From Acidobacteria bacterium Mor1 (lineage in GTDB: Bacteria; Acidobacteriota; Polarisedimenticolia; Polarisedimenticolales; Polarisedimenticolaceae), in assembly GCA_001664505.1 (NCBI GenBank), contig CP011806.1:3347384-3411383 (forward strand): a DNA stretch of 64,000 nucleotides, in the 5' to 3' direction. Both the position numbers and the translations under genes were made by a program. Each line of letters begins with the position of its first letter. The first letter of the stretch is position 1. This document shows positions 1 through 8,448 of this stretch, piece by piece. The notes beneath the pieces were generated by a model. It saw only the letters and a program-made list of their open reading frames with translations. It had not been told where the DNA came from and made no database searches.

Positions 1-1
1 C

Positions 2-904
2 GAGGAGTTCCGCGCCGAGTGCAAACGCCATGGCCGCAGCCTTGAAGACGGCGAACGCGCCGCGGAGGCACAGCGGTTGGTTTCCGTCGGTGGCGACGGC
101 GTCGAGGTCGAGGGCCCCTTTGAGCGGGTGCTGGTCTTCGGCGGGGTCTACAGCAATCACTACGGCCTGAGCGCGGTGCTCGAGGCGGCGGAACGCCACC
201 GTGCCGATGCGATCTATTGCCTGGGCGACCTCGGCGGCTTCGGCCCCAAACCCGAGAAGGTCTGGCCGCTGCTCACCGCGGCCGGCGTGCGCTGCATCCA
301 GGGCAACTACGAGCAGTCTCTGGCCACCGGTCACGAAGACTGCAACTGCGGGTACACCGATCCCCGGGACAACCACTTCGCCGAGCTCTCCTACAACTAC
401 ACCGCACGCAACTGCTCCGACGAGTTCAAGGCCTGGATGGGCGGACTGCCCGAGCGGCGGCGAGTGCGGGTCGGTGACCGGGAGTTGCTGCTGGTCCACG
501 GCTCGCCGCGGCAGGTCAACGAATTCCTGTTCCACACCACCACCCCGGTGCCCTTCCTCGAGGTGTTGCTGGAGCAGGAGCGTTGCGATGCAATGCTCTG
601 CACCCACACCGGCCTGCACTGGCACCGGCGGCTACCCTCGGGACGAGACGCGATCAACGTCGGCGTGATCGGCCGCCCGGCCAACGACGGCACCACCGAC
701 GTGCGCTACGCCCTGCTCGAGGCCGGCGGTAACGGCGGACTACGGGTAGAGCTGCCCGCCCTGCGCTACGACCACGAGGCACTGGCCGCCGAGATGCGGG
801 CCGAGTCGTTGCCCGAAGAGTTCGTCGAGACCATCCTCACCGGCTGGTGGACCACCTGCCTCGAGATCCTGCCGGCGAAGGAACGCGCCACTTCGAAGTT
901 CTGA
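2..904 (+). CDS. Calcineurin-like metallophosphoesterase, 5' partial
   Basis: The reading frame is open to the window edge, so the gene starts upstream; a TTG at 77 is only an internal candidate. The order of motifs follows the YfcE/MJ0936-type phosphoesterases: GDLGGFGP (the GDxxG metal motif), GNYE in place of GN[HD][DE], LVHGSP, THTGLHW in place of the GHTH motif, then INVGVIGRP near the C-terminus, which matches the usual N-P-G-S-V-G stretch. The first motif, normally D-x-H-x-N, reads G-V-Y-S-N at 143-157, so two first-site metal ligands are missing. A CNCGYTDPRDN insert follows the GNYE motif. A phosphodiesterase or phosphatase role is known for the family; the substrate is unknown and activity is uncertain because of the lost ligands. 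The gene is convergent with the next one, with only 6 nt between stops. Confidence 0.75.
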   Translation, partial: EEFRAECKRHGRSLEDGERAAEAQRLVSVGGDGVEVEGPFERVLVFGGVYSNHYGLSAVLEAAERHRADAIYCLGDLGGFGPKPEKVWPLLTAAGVRCIQGNYEQSLATGHEDCNCGYTDPRDNHFAELSYNYTARNCSDEFKAWMGGLPERRRVRVGDRELLLVHGSPRQVNEFLFHTTTPVPFLEVLLEQERCDAMLCTHTGLHWHRRLPSGRDAINVGVIGRPANDGTTDVRYALLEAGGNGGLRVELPALRYDHEALAAEMRAESLPEEFVETILTGWWTTCLEILPAKERATSKF

Positions 905-910
905 GGCTGC

Positions 911-1636
911 CTAGGCCCCGTCGGGCTCGCGCATCAGCCACGGGCCCATGGACATCGCGATCAGGTTGACCACGAAGTGGATCGCGATCGGAATCCACAG
1001 TGAACCGGTGACCACCAGGATCACCCCGACGATGATCGCCAGTACCACGCACATCGCCACCGCCCGCGGCTCCTGGTTGAGGTGCAACACACCGAAGGAG
1101 ATGGCCGGCAGCACGACCGCGGCAGCAACGCCCAGGGTCGAACTGCCGGTGAAGTGGCCGACGTAGGCGATCAGGAACCCGCGGAACAGCACCTCTTCCC
1201 ACACGGCGGCGGCGGCGATCGCCGGAAGCGTATGGAGCACCTCGATCCGGTTCACCGGCATGTGAGGCGCTTCCCGGCGACAACGCGCCCTGGACTCTTC
1301 CAGCTTCGACGGCCGCAACTTCTCGTAGGTATCGGCGCCGTAGACCGCGAAGTAGAGCAGCGTCAGCGCCAGGGCACTTCCCAGGTTCGTGGGCGCCTCC
1401 GTCAAGCCCAGCTCCGAGAACGACCGGCCACCCAGGTACCACACCCCCAGGGTCATCCCTCCGAAGACGGTGTGGGCGAAGGCGGTACTCCAGTAGGCGC
1501 CTCGCTTCTCCGCGGTGGTCTGCGGCTGCGGCTCCGTGGCGGCCGAGTCCTCGGCCTCGCCCGACGAGCCCCAGGCCTGGAGCACCGGCAGAACGAGCCC
1601 GAAGGCAAGCGCCAGTAGATGGTCCAGAAGCTTCAT
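911..1636 (-). CDS. CPBP family intramembrane metalloprotease
   Basis: About 241 residues, multi-spanning. The diagnostic CPBP/Abi motifs are present: EEVLFRGF (the EExxxR glutamates) in the middle and a later HLNQEP helix carrying the second histidine set. Proteins of this family are membrane proteases related to the CAAX prenyl endopeptidase Rce1; in bacteria most have unknown substrates, and some act in bacteriocin self-immunity. The ATG at 1636 is chosen because MKLLDHLLALAFG begins a hydrophobic helix directly and a GAGGGA lies upstream; a start at 1666 would add ten residues of low plausibility. No partner gene suggests a substrate. Confidence 0.8.
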   Translation of the reverse strand: MKLLDHLLALAFGLVLPVLQAWGSSGEAEDSAATEPQPQTTAEKRGAYWSTAFAHTVFGGMTLGVWYLGGRSFSELGLTEAPTNLGSALALTLLYFAVYGADTYEKLRPSKLEESRARCRREAPHMPVNRIEVLHTLPAIAAAAVWEEVLFRGFLIAYVGHFTGSSTLGVAAAVVLPAISFGVLHLNQEPRAVAMCVVLAIIVGVILVVTGSLWIPIAIHFVVNLIAMSMGPWLMREPDGA

Positions 1637-1712
1637 CCAACCGCATCCCTCATAGGCACCGCACAACCGTAGCCTCGAAGGATACGCTGGCCCAACCGAA
1701 ACGAAGCGGTGG

Positions 1713-2999
1713 TTACCTCTTCATCTCGAGATCCAGAGGACGCCGCCCCCCCGAATCGCCGACCTCTCCTCCCTGTGCCCCTCCGGCGCCGCCGCAGGAC
1801 TCACGTGAGTCCGACGAGAGTATGCCAAAGGCGAGCATCGCACTCTCTCGATAGCGTTCGATAGCGGCGTTCCGATCGCTGGACCGTAGGGTCCGAGCCT
1901 GCTCCAATGCAGCCACCGCCTGAGCGTGCGCCGAAGGGAACGCCACGATCGACTCCACCAGCCCCAGTGTAAAACTATCGACCACCATCCAGATGTGATC
2001 TCGGGTGTCGGACCGGAGCCGTTGGAGCTCTTGCGATGTGAACTGTCGAGCTTCTCCAGATCTGTTGTCGATGGAATCGGCGGCAACGAGCTGAATTAGC
2101 CAACTCGAATATGCGGAATAGACAGTATCCGAGTAACAACGAGTCGCAGACTCGGTATCCGGAACAACATGATGGTTGGGGCAGTCGGAGCTAGGCCCTA
2201 GTGCCTTGACGGTGAAAGCAAGCTGATAGAGCATACTCGCACCATCATCTCCACCGGTGGTCGTGAGAGTTACCAACCGATCGGTCGGCGGCGGATTCAA
2301 CGCATCGAACGCGAGTTCCCCCTCACCGAGACCCTCGTCGCCATCGAACCCGAGCAGCGAAGTGGCAACACCTATTCCTGATAGCCTCTCTGCAAGTTTC
2401 AGAGGAACCTTCCGGAAGAGACCGACGACCGTGGTCGTAATCGCAGTCGTGTCTCTGATCTTGGGCCAGGCATCGCCGTCGTCTTCGATCGACTTGACCG
2501 TGATCGTGATCGCCTCCAACGGCTCACATTCAATGTGAAGCTTGTTCTTCTGCTCGTTGTCGTAGACGTTTCGGAGAGGAACGAACTCGAATGCGTGTGG
2601 AGCGACCCCCAGGATCGGAACCAAGCCGGCCCAGACCTGGGTCGGGTGACCCGGGCGCACAATCTTGATCACGGATACCACTTCCCCTTTGCCGGGGCTG
2701 GACCAGTCGTCGAGGTTCAACTCCTCCCTGGCGGCTTGATTTGCAGCCTGGATCGAGGCTAGCCGCACACCCACGGCGAGCTTGCCCGGGCCCTGGCCGG
2801 GGTGGTCCTCGCAATGAGCATGGCTCGATAGAGATGCCCCCCACAGAAATGCGAGCACCAACAGACCTTTGACGAGAAGCGGGGGGCCGCCCCCATCCGG
2901 CGTTGTGGCCGGAGTGTGATCCAAAGTCTCGAGACGCTTTCTGTACGGTGTAAGGCTGAGGCACGGAAACACGGGGACGAAGCCGATTCGCAACCGCAT
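1713..2999 (-). CDS. Hypothetical secreted protein
   Basis: About 428 residues with no family I recognise. The ATG at 2999 is supported by an AAAGGAG ribosome-binding site seven bases upstream. A hydrophobic segment (LLVKGLLVLAFLWGASLS, about residues 40-58) followed by His-Ala-His-Cys suggests an exported protein, although it sits unusually far from the start, so a later GTG start within that segment is possible. The mature part is rich in beta-prone, Thr/Val-containing stretches followed by an alpha-helical C-terminal third with Ala/Glu/Arg-rich helices, and ends in a Gly-rich tail. Base composition looks less GC-rich than in the flanking genes, which may mean later acquisition. Function unknown. 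Confidence 0.6.
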   Translation of the reverse strand: MRLRIGFVPVFPCLSLTPYRKRLETLDHTPATTPDGGGPPLLVKGLLVLAFLWGASLSSHAHCEDHPGQGPGKLAVGVRLASIQAANQAAREELNLDDWSSPGKGEVVSVIKIVRPGHPTQVWAGLVPILGVAPHAFEFVPLRNVYDNEQKNKLHIECEPLEAITITVKSIEDDGDAWPKIRDTTAITTTVVGLFRKVPLKLAERLSGIGVATSLLGFDGDEGLGEGELAFDALNPPPTDRLVTLTTTGGDDGASMLYQLAFTVKALGPSSDCPNHHVVPDTESATRCYSDTVYSAYSSWLIQLVAADSIDNRSGEARQFTSQELQRLRSDTRDHIWMVVDSFTLGLVESIVAFPSAHAQAVAALEQARTLRSSDRNAAIERYRESAMLAFGILSSDSRESCGGAGGAQGGEVGDSGGRRPLDLEMKR

Positions 3000-3244
3000 G
3001 GAAACTCCTTTGGTTCGAGCCGCTGCTTCAACGACGACCTGCCGTTCAAGACGGTAGGAGCTTACGCAGAACCGGACTCGGACGAGTGTCGGAGCTTTGC
3101 TTCCTGCGGACCGATGATCCGTTGCAGCGTCGCAACCACCACTTGTGTTGCGGCTACCGGTCTCCGCCTTTGGGATAGGTGGAACCCATGGCATACGGCC
3201 CCCCTCTGTTCCTGTGCACCCGCCTCACACGACTCCAGGGCGGC

Positions 3245-3934
3245 CTAGCCGACCCAGCGATACCCTGCCTTGCGCGCCGTGAGAATGTGCCTGGGCTTCG
3301 AAGGGTCTTTCTCGAGCTTGCGCCGCAGTTCACCGATGTGGGTGTCCACGGTGCGGGAGACGACGTCGGCGGCGTAGCCCCAGACCTCGTCCAGCAGTTG
3401 CTGGCGCGTACGGACCCGGCCGGCGTTGTGCACCAGCGCCAGCAGCAGGTCGAACTCCTTGGGCGCCAGCTCCACCGGCATACCGCCTCGCAGCACGGTA
3501 CGGGCCTCGGGTTCGATCTCGATCGCCCCGAAGCGGAAGACCTTGGCGGGTGCAGCATCTTCGCCGTCACCGCTGCGCCGCAGGAGCGCCTCGACCCGCG
3601 CGATCAGCTCCAACAACCCGAAGGGCTTGGTCACGTAGTCGTCGGCGCCGGTACGCAGGCCGAGTACCTTGTCGCTCTCCTCGCCGCGAGCGGTCAGCAC
3701 CAACACCGGCACCTTGTCGTCCCCCTTGCGGATCGCGTCGAGTACCGAGAGACCGTCCATGCCGGGAAGCATCAGATCGAGAATCACCAGATCGGGGGCC
3801 GAACGGCGCACCGCCTCCAAACCTTCACGGCCGTCGGTGCAGACCTCGACCCTGTAGCCCTCGAGTTCCAGGTTGTTGCGCAGCCCGAAGGCGAGGCCGG
3901 GGTTGTCCTCGACGATCAGGATCCGCGCCTTCAT
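3245..3934 (-). CDS. OmpR-family response regulator
   Basis: 229 residues. Receiver domain 1-120 with acidic pair E9/D10, phospho-acceptor D53 in LVILDLMLPG, the Thr of VLTARG and the Lys of VTKPFG. A winged-helix DNA-binding domain (about 130-229) holds LAPKEFDLL, SRTVDTHIGELRRKLE and the terminal KAGYRWVG wing. It is translated from an ATG whose last bases overlap the kinase stop (ATGA), so it should be co-translated with and phosphorylated by the upstream histidine kinase. Targets are not known; a direct repeat upstream of the operon (5581-5598) is a candidate binding site. Assignment to the family is secure, the regulon is inference. Confidence 0.93.
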   Translation of the reverse strand: MKARILIVEDNPGLAFGLRNNLELEGYRVEVCTDGREGLEAVRRSAPDLVILDLMLPGMDGLSVLDAIRKGDDKVPVLVLTARGEESDKVLGLRTGADDYVTKPFGLLELIARVEALLRRSGDGEDAAPAKVFRFGAIEIEPEARTVLRGGMPVELAPKEFDLLLALVHNAGRVRTRQQLLDEVWGYAADVVSRTVDTHIGELRRKLEKDPSKPRHILTARKAGYRWVG

Positions 3935-5532
3935 GCTTCCCTCGGTAGTTCCACGACGAAGCGTGCGCCACCCCGGGCGCCGTCTTCCACCGAGACCCGG
4001 CCGCCGTGAAGCGCGATCAGGTCCCGCACCAACGTCAGTCCGATTCCGGACCCGGCGACCGCCGATCGTTCGTCGCGAGGAAGCCGCTGCCAGCGGCGCC
4101 AGATGCGCTCCCGCTCCGCCGCCGGGATACCGGGCCCCTGATCTTCGACCCAGATGCGGGCATGGGATCCGTCGATCTCGGCGCCCAGCCGCACCTCCTG
4201 ATCGGCCGGACCGTACTTGACGGCGTTGTCCAGCAGATTGAGCACCACCTGGGTCATGGCGTCGACGTCGGCGTTGCAGACGACCGAGTCCTCGAGGTCG
4301 GCGGCGACGGTCACCCGCCTTGCCCGGGCGATGGGCATGAAACGCTCGATGACCTCTCGCAGCATCGGCGCCAGGTCGACCCGCTCCGGCGCCAGACGAA
4401 TCGCTCCACGATCGCCTCGGGAAAACTGCAGCACGTTCTCGACCAGGAGACTGAGCCGCCGGGATTCCTGGTCGATGATCTCGAGGGAGCGCTGCCGCTC
4501 CTCGTCGTTGCGGTCCCGGCCGAGCAGCAGCGTCTCGGCGAACAGGCGAATCTGGGTCAGCGGCGTGCGCAGCTCGTGGGAGACCCGTGAGACGAACTCG
4601 GCGCGCATCTGGGCCAACGCCCGCTCCCGCCTGAGCTGTGCGATCGCCGCCAGCAACAATCCGACGGTCAGCACCAGCAGGGTGCCGAGCACCGGCAGCC
4701 GGGATCGAGGCAAACCGCCGATGACCAACCGGGAAGCAGCCGACGGATCGATCGAGGTCAACAGCGTCATCCCCTCGAACATGCCGCTGTAGGTGTCGCC
4801 GAAGGGGGTGTAGGTGGCCAGCATCGGATCGCTGGACCGGCCGTGAACGAAGACCGGGGCACCGGCCACGTCGTTCAGCCGGATCGAGAGCAGCTCGTTG
4901 GACAGCTCTCCGTCGCCGAGAGATGCGGGAAGCAGCGGAGAGTCGGCGACCATCGCCTCGAAACGGGGCTGCAGCGATTCGAGATTGACCTCGAAGCCGA
5001 TGGTCCACGTCTTGTCGCCGGCGGAGCGCCCCAACGGAGCGACCACGAAGGAACGCTGCCGCTCCCCTTCGCCGTCGTGGAGCACTCGCACCGCAGGCCG
5101 GGAACCATCTTCTGCCGCCGGCTCGTCACGGATCGAAGCCAACAGCCAGCTAGCGATCCGCTCTTCCAACGGCTCGCCGGTCACCGCGAGTTCTCCTGCG
5201 CCATCGACCAGAATCAGAGTGCGCAGCAGGGGCGCCGCCTGAAGCTCCCCGGGCTGCGGCAACACCGGCAGGTCAGGGTCGAGCCGTTGCTCCAACTCGG
5301 TCAGCGCCGCGAAGTAGCCGCGATAGCCGATCTCTACCGAGGTGCGACGAATGAACTCGTCGGCGATCACCTGGGCGTAGTCCCGCAACACACTCTCGGC
5401 GACCTGGCGATGGAACCGGTAGGCGTAGGCTGCCTGCAGCGCCAGGATCCCGACCAGCAGGATCGCCGCAGACAGGAGCCCGACGATCAGGCGGGATCGC
5501 CAGACACCCTGACCGCTGCGGAGCTTCGCCAT
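3931..5532 (-). CDS. Membrane sensor histidine kinase
   Basis: 533 residues. TM1 about 15-37, a periplasmic sensor region of about 240 residues (38-278), TM2 about 279-300, then a HisKA domain with phospho-acceptor H319 in SRVSHELRTPL. The ATPase domain shows the N box NLLDNAVKYG, G1 DQGPGIP and G2 SGIGLTLV. There is little or no HAMP region between TM2 and HisKA. First gene of a two-gene operon with the OmpR-type regulator (4 bp overlap), divergent from the cytochrome c gene at 5688 with 155 bp between them. The periplasmic domain has no family I can name, so the signal is unknown. Confidence 0.93.
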   Translation of the reverse strand: MAKLRSGQGVWRSRLIVGLLSAAILLVGILALQAAYAYRFHRQVAESVLRDYAQVIADEFIRRTSVEIGYRGYFAALTELEQRLDPDLPVLPQPGELQAAPLLRTLILVDGAGELAVTGEPLEERIASWLLASIRDEPAAEDGSRPAVRVLHDGEGERQRSFVVAPLGRSAGDKTWTIGFEVNLESLQPRFEAMVADSPLLPASLGDGELSNELLSIRLNDVAGAPVFVHGRSSDPMLATYTPFGDTYSGMFEGMTLLTSIDPSAASRLVIGGLPRSRLPVLGTLLVLTVGLLLAAIAQLRRERALAQMRAEFVSRVSHELRTPLTQIRLFAETLLLGRDRNDEERQRSLEIIDQESRRLSLLVENVLQFSRGDRGAIRLAPERVDLAPMLREVIERFMPIARARRVTVAADLEDSVVCNADVDAMTQVVLNLLDNAVKYGPADQEVRLGAEIDGSHARIWVEDQGPGIPAAERERIWRRWQRLPRDERSAVAGSGIGLTLVRDLIALHGGRVSVEDGARGGARFVVELPREA

Positions 5533-5580
5533 CGTTCCATGCTAACAAGCTGCGGCCCGCACCGAGACTCCCGCAGGGCA

Positions 5581-5598
5581 TCCTGACCGTTTCCTGAC
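5581..5598. promoter_or_regulatory. Direct repeat, candidate response-regulator site
   Basis: Two copies of TCCTGAC begin at 5581 and 5592, exactly 11 bp apart, so they lie on the same face of the helix. OmpR-family regulators typically bind tandem half-sites at this period. The repeat lies about 50 bp upstream of the kinase ATG and 90 bp upstream of the cytochrome ATG, in the region shared by the divergent genes. That the neighbouring regulator binds here is inference. Confidence 0.4.
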
Positions 5599-5687
5599 AA
5601 AACCCTTGCCCGCCGTTGACCCCTCGGAAAGCGGCGCTCGCTACGCTCGTTCGGTCACTCGCTCGCCACGTCTCAGGGAGGTGCTCC

Positions 5688-6443
5688 ATGATCCGATTCC
5701 GACTCATCGCCGCTTTTTCGATTGCTCCGCTGCTGATGTGCCTGGCCGCATCACAGGCCCAGGCGCAGATCCCGGACACGTTCGAGAACCTGCAGGTATT
5801 GCCCGAGAACATCTCCAAGCAGGAGCTGATGCAGATCATGCGCAAGTTCGCCGGGGATCTGGGTGTGCGCTGCAGCCACTGTCACGAAGGGCCGGACAAC
5901 CTCCAGGGCATGGACTTCGCCACCGACGAGAAACCGGCCAAGAAGGTCGCCCGCTCGATGATGAAGATGGTCGACGCGATCAACGACAAACATCTGGCCG
6001 GCGTCGAGACCGGGCGGGAGCTACGGGTCGAGGTCACCTGCCAGACCTGCCACAGCGGACTCAACGTACCCCGCACCATCGATGGGCTGATTGCCGACAG
6101 GCTGAAGAGCGACGGCATCGAATCCGCGAGGGCGCTCTACCGCGATTTGCGGGAGCAGCACTTCGGCAGTGCGGCCTACGACTTCTCGAGCAAGCCGCTC
6201 AACACCCTGGCCGAGAGAGTCGCGCGCGGCGGCCAGGTCGATGAGGGCCTGGCGCTGATCGACCTGAACATCGAGTTCCACCCCGAGGACGGCTACACCC
6301 GGATCCTCCAGGGAGGGATCCTGATGTCCGCAGGTAAACGGGACCAGGCGATCGCCGCCTTCGAGAAAGCGCTCGAGATCGATCCGGAGAACGGCTGGGC
6401 TCGGCAGCAGCTCGAAAGGATCCGCGGCGCAGGCGAGAAGTAG
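5688..6443 (+). CDS. Diheme cytochrome c (reaction-centre cytochrome-like) with TPR tail
   Basis: 251 residues. The ATG at 5688 follows AGGGAGG and opens a signal peptide ending near ASQAQAQ. Two c-type heme attachment motifs are visible, CSHCH at 62-66 and CQTCH at 118-122. The segment before the first (LPENISKQELMQIMRKFAGDLG) matches the repeat found in the photosynthetic reaction-centre cytochrome c subunit family, which in non-phototrophic Acidobacteriota occurs as short diheme periplasmic proteins. The C-terminal 80 residues form at least two TPR-like helical pairs (DEGLALIDLNIEFHPEDG, DQAIAAFEKALEIDPENG). Likely a periplasmic electron carrier with a protein-interaction tail; electron donors and acceptors are unknown. 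A GC-rich hairpin follows the stop. Confidence 0.82.
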   Translation: MIRFRLIAAFSIAPLLMCLAASQAQAQIPDTFENLQVLPENISKQELMQIMRKFAGDLGVRCSHCHEGPDNLQGMDFATDEKPAKKVARSMMKMVDAINDKHLAGVETGRELRVEVTCQTCHSGLNVPRTIDGLIADRLKSDGIESARALYRDLREQHFGSAAYDFSSKPLNTLAERVARGGQVDEGLALIDLNIEFHPEDGYTRILQGGILMSAGKRDQAIAAFEKALEIDPENGWARQQLERIRGAGEK

Positions 6444-6455
6444 GCGTAGATGAAC

Positions 6456-6482
6456 CGGGGCGGCCGCCGACCGGCCGCCCCG
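6456..6482. terminator. Hairpin between convergent genes
   Basis: An 11 bp perfect stem (C+GGGGCGGCCG against CGGCCGCCCC+G) with a five-base loop sits 12 bp after the cytochrome stop and 30 bp before the stop of the facing beta-barrel gene. There is no T-run on either side, so a purely intrinsic terminator is not proven, but the position suits two-way termination. Confidence 0.6.
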
Positions 6483-6511
6483 TGCCATCCAAGCTCCACT
6501 CGGTTACGGTG

Positions 6512-7114
6512 CTAGAAGCCGATAGTCAGGGCGACGCCGAAGGTGTCCAGGTCGCCCTCACCGGTCTCACCCACCTCACCCACGTCGAAATAGCGCCGGC
6601 CCTCGAAACGCAGGCCGAAGCGACCGGCTAAATCGACGGTCGCGCCAACCCCGATCAGCGGCGAGGTGCCGCTCGCTTCGCTGAACTCGGGGACACCGCC
6701 GAAGATCTCGTTCTCCTCGACATCGAAACGCGCGGCGCCAATCCGCGCCAGGAAGGCGACCTTCCCCTCGGAGTCGTGCTCGTAGAGGGCGCTGGCCTCC
6801 CACGCGGTCGCCTCGATGTTGCCCACGTCCGATACCGGCGAACCGTTGAACAGGAAGGTCCCGTCGAAGTCGGTCTCCCCCAGATCGGCGTAGCCCCCCT
6901 CCACGCCCCAGCTCTCGCTGAACTTGTAGACAAAGCCGACCTGGAATCCATTGCCGTCGTCGGAGGAGTTGCCGCTGAACTGCCCCCCCTTGAAGTCCTG
7001 GGCGGTGGCGGTCACACCTACGACAACTTGACACATCTCCTCCCCGGCGGTTGCCCCGGAAAACACAAAAATCATCAGCGCCAGCCATCCGGCAGCGCGC
7101 GTGAGTCCGTTCAT
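6512..7114 (-). CDS. Outer-membrane beta-barrel protein (OmpA/OmpW-like size)
   Basis: 200 residues. The ATG at 7114 is preceded by GGGAGAG and starts a signal peptide (MNGLTRAAGWLALMIFVFSG). Alternating hydrophobic/polar strands are visible throughout (GFQVGFVYKFSESWGVEGGY, DLAGRFGLRFEGRRYF) and the protein ends TFGVALTIGF, the terminal aromatic typical of outer-membrane barrels. Length fits an eight-stranded barrel. Two cysteines are absent from the mature strands apart from one near the N-terminus. Function unknown; probably structural or a small porin. Divergent from the sigma factor gene at 7274. Confidence 0.75.
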   Translation of the reverse strand: MNGLTRAAGWLALMIFVFSGATAGEEMCQVVVGVTATAQDFKGGQFSGNSSDDGNGFQVGFVYKFSESWGVEGGYADLGETDFDGTFLFNGSPVSDVGNIEATAWEASALYEHDSEGKVAFLARIGAARFDVEENEIFGGVPEFSEASGTSPLIGVGATVDLAGRFGLRFEGRRYFDVGEVGETGEGDLDTFGVALTIGF

Positions 7115-7273
7115 TGCATCTCTCCCACAGCGGGCGTGCTTGGTTTCGGTCCGCCGGCCCACGCCCTCCTGCTGAAGCGGACTCACCTTGTGAGAGAGGG
7201 GATGCCGGTGGTTTTTCCCAGGCCGCCGAAGAAATCCGTAGAAAGTGCATAATTCGCCCGCGGAAGGGGAAAT

Positions 7274-7801
7274 ATGGACGGGGCATCGCCCATCGAAACC
7301 AGCGTGTCCGAGGCGGATCTCGAGGCCTTGATCGAGCGGTATTCGCGCCTGATGGCTGCGGCGGTCCGGCGCGTGGTCTCCCAGCCGGAGCTACTCCCCG
7401 ACATCCGGCAGGAGATCCATCTGGCTCTGCTGAAGCGATTGCGAACAGGCCGAGACATCCGCCATCCCTCGTCGTACGTGTATAAGGTCGCGCTGACGAC
7501 GGCGCGGACGGTGGTCCAGCGCTACGCTTCGCAGGAGCAGAACGTCGACACCGACGTGCTGGACACAACGCCGCTCCCCGGTGGGGAGGACCGGATGAAA
7601 CCGGTGGAGCGGAGGATACTGGTGAAAGAGGTGCTGAACATGCTGCCCAAGGAGCAAGCGGTCGCGCTGCGCTGTTACCTCGGCGGGCTCAACCACGCGG
7701 AGGTCGCCCGGTTCTGCGGCTGGACCGAATCGGTGGCACGGCACCGGATCTACCGCGCGCTCGAGACCCTGCGTGAACGAGCAGAAGGAGCAAAGCGATG
7801 A
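7274..7801 (+). CDS. ECF-type RNA polymerase sigma factor
   Basis: 175 residues. Region 2 is recognisable in ELLPDIRQEIHLALLKRL followed by SSYVYKVALTTARTVVQR, and region 4 in LPKEQAVALRCYLGGLNHAEVARFCGWTESVARHRIYRALETLRER, read here as its helix-turn-helix. The start ATG has GGAAGGGG upstream. Its stop overlaps the ATG of the next gene (ATGA), the usual arrangement of a sigma factor with its anti-sigma factor. It heads a four-gene cluster with two CHAT proteins. The sigma factor probably transcribes its own operon; no promoter consensus can be read from one copy. Confidence 0.85.
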   Translation: MDGASPIETSVSEADLEALIERYSRLMAAAVRRVVSQPELLPDIRQEIHLALLKRLRTGRDIRHPSSYVYKVALTTARTVVQRYASQEQNVDTDVLDTTPLPGGEDRMKPVERRILVKEVLNMLPKEQAVALRCYLGGLNHAEVARFCGWTESVARHRIYRALETLRERAEGAKR

Positions 7802-8445
7802 ACGAAGCGGAACTGCGCTCCTTCCGGCAGGGCTATCGCGAGCTCCTCGCAGACGGTCCCGCCACCGAAGTGAGTGACGAAGAGATCGCCTCGCTGATCA
7901 CCGACGACCTTCCGGAAGACGCGCGAGAGGCCTTGATGGCGAAGGTGCTTGCGGCACCCGACGGACTCGAGCGCTACCGGGAACTCCAGGAGCTCCACGA
8001 CGCCGCCCATGCGGAATCGTCCGCCGCGGCGACAGCGCGGCGTCGCGGACCTCTGCTGGCGCTGGCGGCCATGCTGATCTTCGGCTTGCTCGCGGCCGGA
8101 TGGTTCATGAACCGGGAAACGACCGGAACCGCGCCGGTTCTCCGCTCGGTCGAAGATGCATCGATCTCGACTCCCCTTGCCGCTGACGCCGGGCTCCCCC
8201 GCTCCGCCTTCGTCTTGCGCTGGATTCTCAACGGTGCAGCGGGCGAGGACGTTCGATTCGAACTGCGTATCTCTGACGACGATGCGCCGCTTTCGACCAT
8301 CGAAGATCTTTCCGAGCCGCGCTACGACGCTTCGAGCATCGTGGCCGATTTGCCCGACGGCACGCCGATCTACTTCAAGGTGACCGCCCGTCTGGCCGAC
8401 GGACGAACCGTCGACTCCGAGACCTTCATCGTCCGGATCAAGTAG
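7798..8445 (+). CDS. Probable membrane anti-sigma factor lacking zinc ligands
   Basis: 215 residues. A cytosolic N-terminal domain (1-80) has the helical pattern of anti-sigma domains: SDEEIASLITDDLPEDARE then AKVLAAPDGLERYREL, the place where zinc anti-sigma factors carry HxxxCxxC. Here those positions are not His or Cys, so zinc binding is lost. A single TM helix follows RRR at about 84-104. The C-terminal 100 residues form a beta-rich extracytoplasmic domain of fibronectin-III type (FVLRWILNGAAGEDVRFELRI, PIYFKVTARLADGR). The overlap with the sigma factor gene supports the role; no direct evidence of binding exists in the sequence. Confidence 0.65.
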   Translation: MNEAELRSFRQGYRELLADGPATEVSDEEIASLITDDLPEDAREALMAKVLAAPDGLERYRELQELHDAAHAESSAAATARRRGPLLALAAMLIFGLLAAGWFMNRETTGTAPVLRSVEDASISTPLAADAGLPRSAFVLRWILNGAAGEDVRFELRISDDDAPLSTIEDLSEPRYDASSIVADLPDGTPIYFKVTARLADGRTVDSETFIVRIK

Positions 8446-8448
8446 GCC

